Counted from the stretch's first letter, positions 30,134 to 41,651 are shown. The stretch: 64,000 nucleotides of DNA from Sulfurospirillum sp. (GCA_016744795.1 JADGDR010000005.1:124001-188000), one strand, 5' to 3'. Notes: generated by a model from the letters alone, not told the origin. Made by a program: numbers and translations.

Positions 30134-33103
30134 CTACTTGTTAAAATTATTATATAACTCTTTTGACATTGTTTTCATCCAATATGATTTAAAATCTATA
30201 TCTGCAAATATTTTATTAAAGAACTCTTCATTTGTACTCTTTTTTGCTAACATAGTTTTAATAAAAAAGTCTTTTTTAAATTGTGTTTCAAACTCGTCAT
30301 AACTATTAACTTTTGCTATATCTTGTAAATCTTCATTTTTCATAAGTGCTTGCATCGGTTGGTCATAAAAAGCAAGTCTATCTTCATCGCTAAAATCCAT
30401 ACCAAACAGATCATTGATTCTTTGAATCAATGTTTCTAATTCTTCTTCCACAATGTCTTTTTTCCTGCTCCCACCACTAGAAAAACCTTTTAACTCTTTT
30501 TCATCGCCTTTTTCCAAAGATATATCTTCACCTTTAGTTTTAGTTCCATTCATTCTTTTTAGTTTATAAAAATCTAAACTTAAAAGCTCATCAAGTTCTA
30601 TTTTTGAAAAACTATTCTTTGGAAACTTTTTTATAAGTGCTCCTAAGTAAATATACATCTCATATAGACTAAGTTTTTTAAATGGATAAATTTGAATTAA
30701 GAAGTTATATGCCCTAAAATACTTAATTACATAAGTTTTAAACTCTTCTTGTTTATTTTCATCGTCTAATTTTATAAATCTTTCAATTGCAAAATTTATA
30801 AAATTATCCATATTTGCAATATCAAAACCATCTCTTTGTTCTTTAAAATAAAGTTTACAATACTCACTTATCTCATCTTCAAAACATATATGAAACTCTT
30901 CTATTTTGTGATAAAACTCAAAAACTATATTTGGGTCGGTTATTTTTTCAATATTTGTTGATGTATAGTATCTTGAAAAAGAGTCTCTAATAGTATCTAT
31001 ATCATTTACGAAGTCCAATACAAAAGTGTTGTTTTTACCTTTTGTAACTCTATTGAGTCGTGATAAGGTTTGAACAGCAGTAACACCGTTTAACATCTTA
31101 TCGACATACATAGCACATAGTTTTGGTTGGTCAAAGCCTGTTTGGTACTTGTCCGCAACAATCAAAAACTTAACTTCATTAACACTATCAAACACTTCAG
31201 GTAATTCACTCTCTTTAATAGCATTTAAACTCTCTTCTGTATATTTAATCTCATCTAATTCAAGTTCACCAGAAAATGCAATTAAAGACTTAGTATTTGG
31301 ATAATGTGACGCTAGATACTTGTCCATAGAGAGTTTATACTTTAAAGCATGAAGTCTTGAGCTTGTTACTATCATCGCTTTAGATCTATTTTTTATCCAA
31401 CTTTGTCTATTTGCCATAAAGTCTTCTACAATGGTTTCTACTTTTTGGTTTATATTGTGAACATGCAGATTTATAAAAGTTCCAATTGCTTTATTTGCTC
31501 CACTTTTTTCAAATATGGGATTATTTTTGATTTTTTTACCAATTTTAAAGTAAGTATCACTTATCATATAGTTTCTAAGAGGGTCTAAGATAAAACCTTC
31601 TTCAATAGCTTGTCGCATAGAGTACAAATCAAACTCATGTGGTTTTCCATCACTCCCAAAGCGTCCAAAGATTTGCATTGTTTTATCTTTTGGAGTAGCA
31701 GTGAATGCAAAAAAGCTTAAATGTCCCGTATTTGTAATAGCATCAATGATTTCATTTAGTTTGTCTTCGCTTGTTTTGTCGTACTTTTTTTCTAACTCTT
31801 TTGCTTCATCTAGTGTTTTTCCTGCAAGTGAGAGTTTAAGATAGTTCATGTTTTCACCACTTGTGCTTGAGTGTGCTTCATCTATGATGATGGCATACTT
31901 TTTCTTAGAGAGTTTATCGAGCTCTTTATATGCATATGAAAACTTTTGAATAGTAGTTATGATTATCTTTGCACCTTTTTTAAGTGCCTTTGCTAAGTCT
32001 TTTGAGTCTTTGTTTTTGTCTATTTTGACTACTATTCCTCTTGTTTTATCAAGCTGATAAATAGCTTTTTGGAGTTGAGCATCTAAGACTTTTCTATCTG
32101 TTAAAACTAAGATACTATCAAAGATAGGGTTTTCAAACTCATCATGAAGTTTTGAGAGTCTGTGAGCTAACCAAGATATAGAGTTTGTTTTACCGCTTCC
32201 TGCACTGTGTTGAATCAGGTACTTATGTCCTACTTTTTCTTCTTTTACTTTAGTTTCTAAACTTTTTACAACGTCAAGTTGATGAAACCTTGGAAATATA
32301 GCTGTTTTTTTACTTGGGACTTTTTCATCTTCTTGAATAAAATAAAAGTTTCTAAAGATGTCAAGCAAAGAGTCTTGTAAAAGTATCTCTTCCCATAGGT
32401 AGTGAGTTTTTAGTTTTCCATCTACTATTGGGTTTCCTGCACCATCCTCGAAACCTTTGTTAAAAGGCAGAAAGAAAGTATCTTTGCCTTTAAGATGGGT
32501 TGTCATGCTTACTTCGTCGTTATCAAGTGCAAAGTATATCAATGCTCTTTGGTTAAAGTCTGTTAGTTTACTTTTTACATCTCTATCTAATTTGAATTGC
32601 TCTTCTGCTTTTTTTGTATCTTGACCTGTATATCTGTTTTTAAGCTCCATTACAACTATAGGAAGTCCATTTAAAAACAAAACCATATCTATGGAAGTTT
32701 TAGCTGTTTCTTCAAAGTAAAGTTGTCTTGTAATAGAAAAAATATTTGCTTGGTAATTTTTAAGTGTTTTTTCGTTTTTGTTATTGTTTGGTTTAAAATA
32801 TACAAGTTTTAGATTTGAGGAGAGAGAAAAATCTTCTACGCCTTCTCTTAAAACTTTTATCAAACCTTTTTGTTTTATACTTGTGCTTATGGTATCTAGG
32901 AGTTTATCTTGCCAGTTTTGAGGACGTGATTTTTGGAACTCTTTTAAAAGCTCATTTTGTGTAGCTTCTAAAAACTTAAATAGCTCTTTTTTGTTTAAAG
33001 AATACTTTTTATCAAAATCTTCGCTTTTGCTTTGTCTGTAACCATCTTGTATAAGTGAATTTTCTATCAGCTCTTCTATATCTTTTTCTAAAATCTGACT
33101 CAT
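30134..33103 (-). CDS. hsdR: Type I restriction enzyme R subunit
   Basis: IDMVLFLNGLPIVVMELKN nuclease motif, HSAGSGKTNSISWLAHRL, DEAHSS, FTATP. Confidence 0.96.
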   Translation of the reverse strand: MSQILEKDIEELIENSLIQDGYRQSKSEDFDKKYSLNKKELFKFLEATQNELLKEFQKSRPQNWQDKLLDTISTSIKQKGLIKVLREGVEDFSLSSNLKLVYFKPNNNKNEKTLKNYQANIFSITRQLYFEETAKTSIDMVLFLNGLPIVVMELKNRYTGQDTKKAEEQFKLDRDVKSKLTDFNQRALIYFALDNDEVSMTTHLKGKDTFFLPFNKGFEDGAGNPIVDGKLKTHYLWEEILLQDSLLDIFRNFYFIQEDEKVPSKKTAIFPRFHQLDVVKSLETKVKEEKVGHKYLIQHSAGSGKTNSISWLAHRLSKLHDEFENPIFDSILVLTDRKVLDAQLQKAIYQLDKTRGIVVKIDKNKDSKDLAKALKKGAKIIITTIQKFSYAYKELDKLSKKKYAIIIDEAHSSTSGENMNYLKLSLAGKTLDEAKELEKKYDKTSEDKLNEIIDAITNTGHLSFFAFTATPKDKTMQIFGRFGSDGKPHEFDLYSMRQAIEEGFILDPLRNYMISDTYFKIGKKIKNNPIFEKSGANKAIGTFINLHVHNINQKVETIVEDFMANRQSWIKNRSKAMIVTSSRLHALKYKLSMDKYLASHYPNTKSLIAFSGELELDEIKYTEESLNAIKESELPEVFDSVNEVKFLIVADKYQTGFDQPKLCAMYVDKMLNGVTAVQTLSRLNRVTKGKNNTFVLDFVNDIDTIRDSFSRYYTSTNIEKITDPNIVFEFYHKIEEFHICFEDEISEYCKLYFKEQRDGFDIANMDNFINFAIERFIKLDDENKQEEFKTYVIKYFRAYNFLIQIYPFKKLSLYEMYIYLGALIKKFPKNSFSKIELDELLSLDFYKLKRMNGTKTKGEDISLEKGDEKELKGFSSGGSRKKDIVEEELETLIQRINDLFGMDFSDEDRLAFYDQPMQALMKNEDLQDIAKVNSYDEFETQFKKDFFIKTMLAKKSTNEEFFNKIFADIDFKSYWMKTMSKELYNNFNK

Positions 33104-33116
33104 AAACTCTTTCCTT

Positions 33117-34397
33117 TTATAAAATCTCTATCTTTCCTGTCACTGCTTCACTGATGAGTGACTCTTTTGCTTGTTTTAGTTTTTTTATGCTTTGTTTTGT
33201 TTTTTCGATTGTGTTGTCGAAAGTTTCTATTTTTTTATCTAGGTAATTTGATATTTGTTTTTGTTCTTTTATATTTGGGAAACTTAAATATACATCTTTT
33301 AAATTTGTTTGTGCAATATTTTTTCTTATACTTCCACTACCAAATAAAATTATCTGTTTTCGTATTTCAAAAGATTGAAAACAATATCTTTTAAAATCTA
33401 AATCCAAATCATCTGTAATTTGTCGTCCTCGTATAACAAAACCACCAAATAATGCTTTTGCATCATCATAATAAACAGTACTTAACGCTAATTCTTCTGC
33501 TGTTTCAGATGTTCTATTGAAAAGTACATCTCCTTTTTTAAGTAGATTTTCTTTTACAATAGATTCTGAAACACTTACTAAACCTTCAATATCTTTTTCT
33601 AATATAAAATCAGTATTTATAGTTTCTTTTACATTGACAAACTTTAAACCTTTTCCATAGTTTGAAGAATCCGAGTTTACACCATTTTTAAACTTAAAAA
33701 TATATCCTAACTTTTTAGTTTTCCAATTGCATTCATTTTTAACAACTTTTAGTTTTCCTGTGACTACTTCGTTTATCAAACTCTGTTTTGCATTTTCAAG
33801 TTTAGTGATAAGCTCCTCTTTTTTTGAGATAACAGCATCAAAAGTGTTAGACTTTTCATCTAAAAAATTTGCTATTTTTTGTTGCTCAGATATAGAAGGG
33901 ACTAAAAGTCTTGCATTTTTAATTAGGTCTTTATTTAAAAGTTTTGCACCATAAATATTATCATTTGCATAAAAAATTAAATATATTGATAAGGCATAGT
34001 ACCAAAAGTTAAGATTAATATTCTTATTATTGATGAAAGAAGCAATTGCTTCATTTGTATATAAATCAATTTCATTAAAAGTAACTTGACCAACAGATAA
34101 TTTAAAAGTATATAATAAAGAACCCTTAGGTACTATTTTCATATTATAATCTTTTATTGCCTCATCTGATAGTCTTTGTTTTGCATTACTAGTTAACTTG
34201 TTTTTAATGTCAGAAATAGAAACCCAAACATTATCACCATAAAAATACTTATCTTTTGAAGTAGATGGAGTTGAACCAACAATATATTTTAATAAATATT
34301 TCAAACTCATTTTATTCCAAGTTTTAGGATAATTTTCTATCCAATATAACTTGCTAGGTCTAAATTCCCCTTGTTCTCTTACTCCATACTGCATCAA
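33117..34397 (-). CDS. hsdS: Type I restriction specificity subunit S with two target recognition halves
   Basis: Two conserved-region copies (EQQKIANFLDEKSNTFDAVISKKEELITKLENAKQSLINEVVTGK / EQKQISNYLDKKIETFDNTIEKTKQSIKKLKQAKESLISEAVTGK). Confidence 0.95.
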   Translation of the reverse strand: MMQYGVREQGEFRPSKLYWIENYPKTWNKMSLKYLLKYIVGSTPSTSKDKYFYGDNVWVSISDIKNKLTSNAKQRLSDEAIKDYNMKIVPKGSLLYTFKLSVGQVTFNEIDLYTNEAIASFINNKNINLNFWYYALSIYLIFYANDNIYGAKLLNKDLIKNARLLVPSISEQQKIANFLDEKSNTFDAVISKKEELITKLENAKQSLINEVVTGKLKVVKNECNWKTKKLGYIFKFKNGVNSDSSNYGKGLKFVNVKETINTDFILEKDIEGLVSVSESIVKENLLKKGDVLFNRTSETAEELALSTVYYDDAKALFGGFVIRGRQITDDLDLDFKRYCFQSFEIRKQIILFGSGSIRKNIAQTNLKDVYLSFPNIKEQKQISNYLDKKIETFDNTIEKTKQSIKKLKQAKESLISEAVTGKIEIL

Positions 34398-36235
34398 GCT
34401 AACAACTCTTTTAAATCATCACTTATGCTAGATTCTAGTTTCTTTATATCTTTCATGATATCTTCAAAAGAATCAAGTTTTTTATACTCATAAAAGTGTC
34501 TTGTAAAAGGAAGTTCATACCCTATATTCTCAAAGGTACTCGAATCCGGCCAAGATGAAACCAAGTGAGGTTTTACCTCTTCGTGGTAGTACTCTAAGAT
34601 ATCTTTTTTCAAAGGTATAGACTCACTATCTTTTGCTATGAGTAGGTTTTGTTGGCTTGGTGTAAGCTTTACATGTAAAGACTTTATAAACTCATCTTTA
34701 CATGTAAACGCTGTTTTTTCTTTTTCTATATCTTTGAGTCTTTGTGCTATGGTATCTTTACATGTAAGCTTTTCAAATTTCTCTTTTTCTTTTTCATTTT
34801 CAAGGATTTCGTTTAATGCTTTTGGTCGCTCAACACTTACTTTTGTAAAGCCAAAGTCACTGTTGTCAAAGAGTTTAGAGTTTTTAGAACTCTCAAAAGC
34901 TTTGTATAGTTTTTCTATCTCTATGATTTGTGCTTCGTCTATGAACTTTCTTTTACTTCCTAGAGATTTTCTCATAGGTTTTGAAAAGTCTGAGGCATTT
35001 ACAAGCTGTATCTTGCCTTTTCTTTTTTTGCTCTTCTTATTTGTAAGAACCCAAATGTAAGTAGAAATGCCTGTGTTGTAAAAAAGGTCAGTTGGTAGGG
35101 CTATTATGCCCTCTAACATATCGTTCTCTATTATCCACTTTCTTATGTTACTCTCACCACTTCCTGCATCACCCGTAAAAAGAGGTGAGCCATTGAAGAT
35201 GATAGCTATACGACTTCCTTCCTTATCTTTCACCATCTTTCTTATCATGTTTTGTAAAAAAAGCAGTGAGCCATCGCTAACTCTTGGTGTTCCTGCTCCA
35301 AATCTTCCATCAAATCCATATGTTGCATGTTCACTGTTGACATAAGCTTGCTCTTTTTTCCACTGCACACCAAAAGGAGGATTTGAGATAAGATAACGAT
35401 AGTGTTTTGCTTTGTGTCCATCATCTATAAGTGTATTACCAAAGGCTATGTTGTTTGTATCTTGTCCTTTTATAAGCATGTCTGCTTTACAAATAGCATA
35501 AGATTCGTCGTTTATTTCTTGGCCGTAAAGTTCTACTTTTGCATCTTTGTTTTTACTTAAAATGTACTTTTGACCGACTGAGAGCATACCACCCGTTCCA
35601 CAACAAAAATCTGCTATTGAGATAACTTTACCTTTTTTGCCTATTTGCTCATCTTTGTCCATAAAAAGCATTTTCATACAAAGCTCTATCACTTCTCTTG
35701 GAGTGTAGTGGTCTCCTGCTTCTGCATTTTCTTTGAACTTTCTGATTAACTCTTCAAAGATATAACCCATGGTTTGGTTGTCTACTCTTTTTGGATGTAA
35801 ATCAACTTCATTAAACTCTTTAATAACATAGTAAAGTTGATTGTTTTTTGCTAGTTTGTCTATGTCTTTGTTAAAATCAAAGTGAGAAATAATATCTTTT
35901 ATATTTGAAGAAAAACCTTGAAGATAGTTTATGAAGTTCTCTTTTAAGTTATCTTGGTCATCACATAAATTATCAAATCCAAATGAAGAGATATTGTAAA
36001 AATCCAAACCATCAAGCTCAGTTTTTATGAGCTCTTCTTGTGAGGCTTCAGGAATGTCCTTGTAAAGTTTATAAGCTTTTAAAATAGCCTCTTTTTTTTC
36101 GTTGATTATTTCATCAAACCTTTTAATCACACACATTGGGAGTATGACATCGCCATATTTTTCAGGTTTATAAACTCCTCTTAGGCTCTCGGCTATTTGC
36201 CAGATCAAGTTTATTTTGTCGTTAAAGTTTATCAT
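34394..36235 (-). CDS. hsdM: Type I restriction-modification methyltransferase subunit M
   Basis: AGDHYTPREVIELCMKML, ADFCCGTGGMLSVG, ISNPPFGVQW. Confidence 0.97.
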   Translation of the reverse strand: MINFNDKINLIWQIAESLRGVYKPEKYGDVILPMCVIKRFDEIINEKKEAILKAYKLYKDIPEASQEELIKTELDGLDFYNISSFGFDNLCDDQDNLKENFINYLQGFSSNIKDIISHFDFNKDIDKLAKNNQLYYVIKEFNEVDLHPKRVDNQTMGYIFEELIRKFKENAEAGDHYTPREVIELCMKMLFMDKDEQIGKKGKVISIADFCCGTGGMLSVGQKYILSKNKDAKVELYGQEINDESYAICKADMLIKGQDTNNIAFGNTLIDDGHKAKHYRYLISNPPFGVQWKKEQAYVNSEHATYGFDGRFGAGTPRVSDGSLLFLQNMIRKMVKDKEGSRIAIIFNGSPLFTGDAGSGESNIRKWIIENDMLEGIIALPTDLFYNTGISTYIWVLTNKKSKKRKGKIQLVNASDFSKPMRKSLGSKRKFIDEAQIIEIEKLYKAFESSKNSKLFDNSDFGFTKVSVERPKALNEILENEKEKEKFEKLTCKDTIAQRLKDIEKEKTAFTCKDEFIKSLHVKLTPSQQNLLIAKDSESIPLKKDILEYYHEEVKPHLVSSWPDSSTFENIGYELPFTRHFYEYKKLDSFEDIMKDIKKLESSISDDLKELLA

Positions 36236-36301
36236 GTTTTATTTTACATCTTTTCATATTTTAATTAATAGGCATTTATTATATTGTTTTTAGCATAAAT
36301 A

Positions 36302-36838
36302 TTATCTGATAGTCTTTACATGTAGTCTCATAGCCTTTAAAATTTCATATGTTTTACTAACATCATAAGTAGCACTGTGATGTGAGTCTTCATCAAAATC
36401 TATTTTGTAGAACCTACAAGTCTCGTCTAGTTTTGGATTTTTAACCTTGCCATTTTTGTTTAGAGCTTTTACTATGTGTCTATTTTCTTTCATGGTACAA
36501 AAATGATTTTCAAACTCTACTATTTTGTAAAGATGACGAAGTTCAAAGCTTATGTTGTGTGCTACTAGAGTTTTAACACCCTGACAAAATTCTACAAAAT
36601 CTAAATCTTCTTTAAAATATACACTATGAGTCTTATCTTTTCTATACTCCATTATCATCTCAGGTGTAAGTTTATGCACCTCATATGAGTACTTGTTAAC
36701 TGGATGACGAGATAGATAATAACGATGAAACATATCTTTTACTACATATTCCCCATTTTCAAATTCTACCTTTGCCGCAGCCACTTCTATGACATCGTGT
36801 TCGTTTGTACTATTAGTTTCAAAATCTAGAATTATCAA
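36302..36838 (-). CDS. DnaQ-like DEDDh 3'-5' exonuclease
   Basis: IILDFETNSTNEHDVIEVAAAKVE, VAHNISFELRHL, HHSATYDVSKT. Confidence 0.85.
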   Translation of the reverse strand: MIILDFETNSTNEHDVIEVAAAKVEFENGEYVVKDMFHRYYLSRHPVNKYSYEVHKLTPEMIMEYRKDKTHSVYFKEDLDFVEFCQGVKTLVAHNISFELRHLYKIVEFENHFCTMKENRHIVKALNKNGKVKNPKLDETCRFYKIDFDEDSHHSATYDVSKTYEILKAMRLHVKTIR

Positions 36839-37122
36839 TATACTTCCTTACGATGAGCTATGCGTACAATATGAATAACAAGTTTATTGTCTATTTTTTC
36901 GTAAATAACTCGGTAATTACGAAGTCTTAGTCTAAAAAAACCCTGCCATTTACCTTTAAGTTTTTTTATTTTACTACTTTTTACCATCTCATTTTCATAC
37001 TCTACTGAATAAGAATTTATAAATATTTCTATAGTAGATATAACGAAGATTTGAATTTGATTGTCTAGTTTTTTAAGTTCTTTTAATGCACTAGGATGAA
37101 ACTCTAAAACATAGTCTGTCAT
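36835..37122 (-). CDS. RelE/ParE-family toxin
   Basis: YVLEFHPSALKELKKLD…KIKKLKGKWQGFFRLRLRNYRVIYEKIDNKLVIHIVRIAHRKEVY. Confidence 0.93.
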   Translation of the reverse strand: MTDYVLEFHPSALKELKKLDNQIQIFVISTIEIFINSYSVEYENEMVKSSKIKKLKGKWQGFFRLRLRNYRVIYEKIDNKLVIHIVRIAHRKEVY

Positions 37123-37346
37123 AAACCCAACTCTTGTTTAACTTCTTTTAGGCTAATTGTCGAGACTTTTCCCTCACGCACTTCTTGCGAACGTTTAAGT
37201 GCTATTTGTAGGTCTAAGGTATCGAAGTACTGACTAAGTGCTTCTGCAACAATGTGACTTTTTTTCTCACCTAATTCTTCAGAAAATGTTGCTAATTCTT
37301 GAACTATCTGCTCTGGCAATGTAAATGTTGTTTTTAGTGCATGCAT
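37119..37346 (-). CDS. Ribbon-helix-helix antitoxin
   Basis: KTTFTLPEQIVQELATFSEELGEKKSHIVAEALSQYF; overlaps the toxin start. Confidence 0.88.
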   Translation of the reverse strand: MHALKTTFTLPEQIVQELATFSEELGEKKSHIVAEALSQYFDTLDLQIALKRSQEVREGKVSTISLKEVKQELGL

Positions 37347-37374
37347 TATAAATCCTTTTATATTCCTTATTATA

Positions 37375-37388
37375 CATATAATTATATG
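37375..37388. promoter_or_regulatory. Palindromic candidate operator CATATAATTATATG upstream of the antitoxin
   Basis: Perfect 14-bp palindrome about 29 nt upstream of the antitoxin start. Confidence 0.5.
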
Positions 37389-37656
37389 GTTTGTAAAGTG
37401 TTTTTTACTTCTTGTATCTTTTCGAACAGCAGTTATAAATTGATATGCAATATATAAAACTATTAGTTTATATGTAAAGGAAAATAGATTAATTTGAAAT
37501 ACATTTCAATGAAACTCTTAAAATATGCTAACTAAAACAGCATTTTAAGGTGTGAAACAGATTAAAAAATAATTAGATGAAATCTCCTAAAAAGCTTGGG
37601 AAATGGGGCTTTATTTTGATACAATCTTTTAAACAATTTAATAAGGAGATTTACTG

Positions 37657-40206
37657 ATGTCATTTATTGAAAAGTACAATAACGATGTGAGAGATAGAGC
37701 TGAAGTTGGTGTTCCACCACTTCCTTTAGATGCTAAAGATACAGCAGAGGTAGTTGAACTACTTAAAAGCGGTAAAGAAGATCAAGAATTTTTACTAAAC
37801 TTACTTGAAAACAGAGTACCACCAGGGGTTGATGATGCAGCTTATGTAAAAGCAGCATTTTTGAACGATATATCTAAAAGTAATGTAACTTGTAATGTTA
37901 TAAACCCTATAAAATCTATAGAGATACTAGGCACAATGTTAGGTGGTTATAATGTTAAACCACTTGTAGATGCTTTAAGTAGTACAGAAGATATAGCAGA
38001 GGCAGCATGTACTGCTCTTAAAAAAATAGTTCTTGTTTATGATGCTTTTAATGATGTAGATGAATTAGCTAAAACAAACTCTTATGCTAAAAAAGTTTTG
38101 GAATCTTGGGCAAATGCAGAGTGGTTTACTTCTCGTAAACCAATTCCTAGCAAAATAACAGTTGCAGTTTTAAAAGTTCCAGGAGAAACAAATACTGATG
38201 ATTTAAGTCCTGCTAGTGAAGCATTTACTAGAAGTGACATACCTCTTCATGCAAATTCTATGCTTGTTAGTAAGCTTAATGGCTCTATTGAAAAAATCAA
38301 AGAGATGCAAAAAGCTGGAAATGAAGTAGCTTATGTTGGTGATGTTGTAGGAACAGGAAGTAGTAGAAAATCTGGTATTAATTCAGTTCAATGGCATATG
38401 GGAAGAGAAATTCCTTTTGTACCAAACAAAAAAACTGGCGGATTAGTATTAGGAAGCATTATCGCACCAATTTTCTTCAATACAGCAGAAGATAGTGGAG
38501 CACTTCCAATTGAAGTGAATGTAGATGACTTAGAAACTGGTGACATTATAGACGTATATCCACTTGAAGGTAAGATAGAAAAAAATGGAAAAGTAGTTTC
38601 TCAGTTTAAATTGGCTCCAAATACTTTAGCAGATGAGTATCAAGCAGGTGGTCGTATACCTCTTATCATTGGTCGTGGACTTACAACTAAAGCTAGAGAA
38701 TCACTAGGCATGGATGCAGAAAATATTTTTACAAAACCTGAACAACCAAGTGATAGTGGCAAAGGTTATACTCAAGCACAAAAAATGGTTGGAAAAGCAT
38801 GTGGAATGGCAGGAGTTCGCCCTGGTATGTATGTTGAACCTCAAACTTCAACAGTAGGTAGCCAAGATACAACAGGACCAATGACAAGAGATGAAATAAA
38901 AGAGCTTGCAGCCCTTGGATTTAATGCTGATCTTGTAATGCAAAGTTTTTGTCATACAGCAGCTTATCCAAAACCAAGTGATGTAACTTTACAACATACT
39001 CTTCCTGATTTTATAAAAAACAGAAGTGGTGTTAGTTTAAGAGCTGGAGATGGTGTTATTCATTCATGGTTAAATCGTATGGTTCTTCCTGATACTGTTG
39101 GAACTGGTGGAGATAGCCATACACGTTTTCCAATAGGTGTCTCTTTTCCTGCTGGTTCTGGTCTAGTTGCATTTGCAGGCGTTACAGGAAGTATGCCTTT
39201 AAATATGCCAGAATCTGTTTTAGTAAGATTTAAAGGTGAACTAAACCCTGGAATTACTTTAAGAGATTTAGTAAACGCTATCCCTTATTATGCAATCAAA
39301 AAAGGACTTTTAACAGTTCCAAAGAAAAATAAAAAGAATGTGTTTGCAGGTACGGTACTTGAAATAGAAGGTCTACCAAATCTAAAAGCAGAACAAGCAT
39401 TTGAACTTAGTGATTCAGCAGCAGAAAGAAGTGCAGCCGCTTGTAGTATACAACTTGCTAAAGAGCCTATTATAGAGTACTTGACATCAAATATAGTTTT
39501 ATTAGAGTCTATGGTAAAAGCAGGTTATGGTGATCCAATTACTATTCAAAGACGTGCTGATAAAATGAAAGAATGGATTAAAAATCCTCAATTAATAAAA
39601 GCTGATAAAGATGCTCAGTATGCTGAGATTATTGAGATAGATTTAGCTGATATTACAGAGCCTATTTTAGCTTGTCCAAATGATCCAGATGATGTAGCAA
39701 CGTTAAGTGAAATACTTGCAGACGATAAAAGACCTCATAATATAGATGAAGTTTTCGTTGGAAGTTGTATGACGAATATTGGTCACTATAGAGCTCTTGG
39801 TGAGGTTCTTAAAGGTGAAGGTACAGTTCCAACTCGCCTTTGGATTGCACCACCAACAAAAATGGATAAAAATCAACTTATTGAAGAGGGTTACTACTCG
39901 CTATTTGGTGCAGCTGGTGCTCGTATAGAAATACCTGGTTGTTCATTATGCATGGGTAATCAAGCAAGAGTTGCAGACAATGCAATCGTTTTTTCAACAA
40001 GTACTAGAAACTTCGATAACCGTATAGGAAAAGGTGCTCAAGTCTATTTAGGAAGTGCTGAATTAGCTGCACTTTGTGCTCTTCTAGGACGTCTTCCAAC
40101 TAAAGAAGAATATATGAATTTAGTTCCAAAAAAACTTAAAGGTAAAGAAGAAAAAGTATATAAGTACTTAAACTTTAACCTAATAGAAGAATATGAACTA
40201 GCTTAA
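37657..40206 (+). CDS. acnB: Bifunctional aconitate hydratase 2 / 2-methylisocitrate dehydratase
   Basis: [83 protein letters not shown]. Confidence 0.98.
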   Translation: MSFIEKYNNDVRDRAEVGVPPLPLDAKDTAEVVELLKSGKEDQEFLLNLLENRVPPGVDDAAYVKAAFLNDISKSNVTCNVINPIKSIEILGTMLGGYNVKPLVDALSSTEDIAEAACTALKKIVLVYDAFNDVDELAKTNSYAKKVLESWANAEWFTSRKPIPSKITVAVLKVPGETNTDDLSPASEAFTRSDIPLHANSMLVSKLNGSIEKIKEMQKAGNEVAYVGDVVGTGSSRKSGINSVQWHMGREIPFVPNKKTGGLVLGSIIAPIFFNTAEDSGALPIEVNVDDLETGDIIDVYPLEGKIEKNGKVVSQFKLAPNTLADEYQAGGRIPLIIGRGLTTKARESLGMDAENIFTKPEQPSDSGKGYTQAQKMVGKACGMAGVRPGMYVEPQTSTVGSQDTTGPMTRDEIKELAALGFNADLVMQSFCHTAAYPKPSDVTLQHTLPDFIKNRSGVSLRAGDGVIHSWLNRMVLPDTVGTGGDSHTRFPIGVSFPAGSGLVAFAGVTGSMPLNMPESVLVRFKGELNPGITLRDLVNAIPYYAIKKGLLTVPKKNKKNVFAGTVLEIEGLPNLKAEQAFELSDSAAERSAAACSIQLAKEPIIEYLTSNIVLLESMVKAGYGDPITIQRRADKMKEWIKNPQLIKADKDAQYAEIIEIDLADITEPILACPNDPDDVATLSEILADDKRPHNIDEVFVGSCMTNIGHYRALGEVLKGEGTVPTRLWIAPPTKMDKNQLIEEGYYSLFGAAGARIEIPGCSLCMGNQARVADNAIVFSTSTRNFDNRIGKGAQVYLGSAELAALCALLGRLPTKEEYMNLVPKKLKGKEEKVYKYLNFNLIEEYELA

Positions 40207-40213
40207 TAATATG

Positions 40214-40243
40214 AAAGAGGTTAATTTAAAAATTAACCTCTTT
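40214..40243 (+). terminator. Rho-independent terminator-like hairpin after acnB
   Basis: aaagaggttaatttaaaaattaacctcttt inverted repeat. Confidence 0.75.
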
Positions 40244-40265
40244 ATAAAACAATAAAAGGATTGCT

Positions 40266-41645
40266 TTGATAAAAAAATTTGATTTTCCCCACTCGTATGT
40301 AATTATAGTTAGTTTAATTATAATTGCGGCAGCATTGACATGGATTATTCCAAGTGGTGAGTTTGATAGGGTTCACATAGAGGGCTCGAAAAAAATGGTA
40401 GTCGTTGCTGATAGTTTTAAGTATTTAGATAGCTCTCCTGTTAATCTTTTTGAAATTCCCTATAAAATTATGTTTGGTCTTAAAAAATATGCAGATATTA
40501 TTTTTCTAGTTATTATAGTTGGTGGAGCTTTTAATATTATTATTCAAACAGGTATGTTTCAAGCTTTTGCTGATAAATTAACCAAAAAGTTTGCCAATAA
40601 TGAAATAATGATTATTCCTATATTTACTATCATTTTTGCACTTGCTTGTATGAGTATGGGTGTAAATACATTCATAGGGTTTGCCCCAATTGGCATTATT
40701 ATAGCGCGTTCCATGGGTTATGATGCTATTGTTGGGGTTTCTATGGTAATGCTTGGAGGTGCTATTGGTTTTAGTACAGGTACTTTTAATCCATTCACTA
40801 CAGGAGTAGCACAAGGAATAGCCGAATTACCACTTTTTAGTGGTTTTGGTTTTAGATTGGTTTGTCTTTTTTGTTTTTGGATTGTAACAAATATGTATAT
40901 TATTTCATATGCAAAAAAGGTAAAAGCAAATCCAAGTTTAAGTGTCGTTGATGGCATTGATTATAGCTACTTAGAGGTTAGTGATGGAATTAAGCTTTAT
41001 AAAAAACACTTTTTAGTTCTAGCTGTTGTATTAGGATGTTTTTCAATTTTAATTTATGGTGGTCTTAATTGGCATTGGAAGTTAAAAGAATCCGGAGCCG
41101 TTTTTATCTATATGGGTGTTTTAAGTGGTTTGGTTTATGGATATAACCCTTCAAAAATTGCAAAATTATTTGTAGAAGGTTCAAAAAAACTTCTTTTTGG
41201 TGCTTTTATTGTCGGAATTGCAGGAACAATTTCTATTATTTTACAAGAAGGAAAAATTTTAGATACTGCAGTTTTATATTTAAGCGGTATCTTAGCAAAT
41301 TTACCAAATTATTTTCAAGCAGTTGGAATGTTTTGGATGCAATGTATTACAGATGGGCTTGTAACTTCAGGAAGTGGACAAGCAGCCGTAACGATGCCTA
41401 TTATGTTGCCAGTTGCTGATATGCTTGGTATCACTAGACAAACAGCAATACTTGGATTTAATTTTGGAGATGGTTTTACAAACTATATACTCCCATCGAG
41501 CTCTGCGCTTATGGGATTTTTAGCTATTTCTAATATTCCTTATGAAAGATGGATAAAATATATGTGGAAATTATATCTTATATGGATAGCTCTAGGCTCA
41601 GTTTTAATTTTTACAGCAGATTTTATAAAATTTGGACCAGCTTAA
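40266..41645 (+). CDS. YfcC-family putative basic amino acid/C4-type carrier membrane protein
   Basis: WIIPSGEFDR, many TM segments, SGSGQAAVTMPIMLPVADMLGITRQTAILGFNFGDGFTNYILPSS; TTG start. Confidence 0.85.
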   Translation: MIKKFDFPHSYVIIVSLIIIAAALTWIIPSGEFDRVHIEGSKKMVVVADSFKYLDSSPVNLFEIPYKIMFGLKKYADIIFLVIIVGGAFNIIIQTGMFQAFADKLTKKFANNEIMIIPIFTIIFALACMSMGVNTFIGFAPIGIIIARSMGYDAIVGVSMVMLGGAIGFSTGTFNPFTTGVAQGIAELPLFSGFGFRLVCLFCFWIVTNMYIISYAKKVKANPSLSVVDGIDYSYLEVSDGIKLYKKHFLVLAVVLGCFSILIYGGLNWHWKLKESGAVFIYMGVLSGLVYGYNPSKIAKLFVEGSKKLLFGAFIVGIAGTISIILQEGKILDTAVLYLSGILANLPNYFQAVGMFWMQCITDGLVTSGSGQAAVTMPIMLPVADMLGITRQTAILGFNFGDGFTNYILPSSSALMGFLAISNIPYERWIKYMWKLYLIWIALGSVLIFTADFIKFGPA

Positions 41646-41651
41646 GGAAAT

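Noticed and set aside
33117-34397. Phase-variable hsdS by inversion
   Set aside because: No second hsdS, recombinase or long inverted repeat partner in the window
34638-35345. Plus-strand ORFs antisense to hsdM (140 and 79 aa)
   Set aside because: Ser/Phe/Leu-rich translations typical of the reverse complement of a Lys/Glu-rich gene; hsdM is unambiguous
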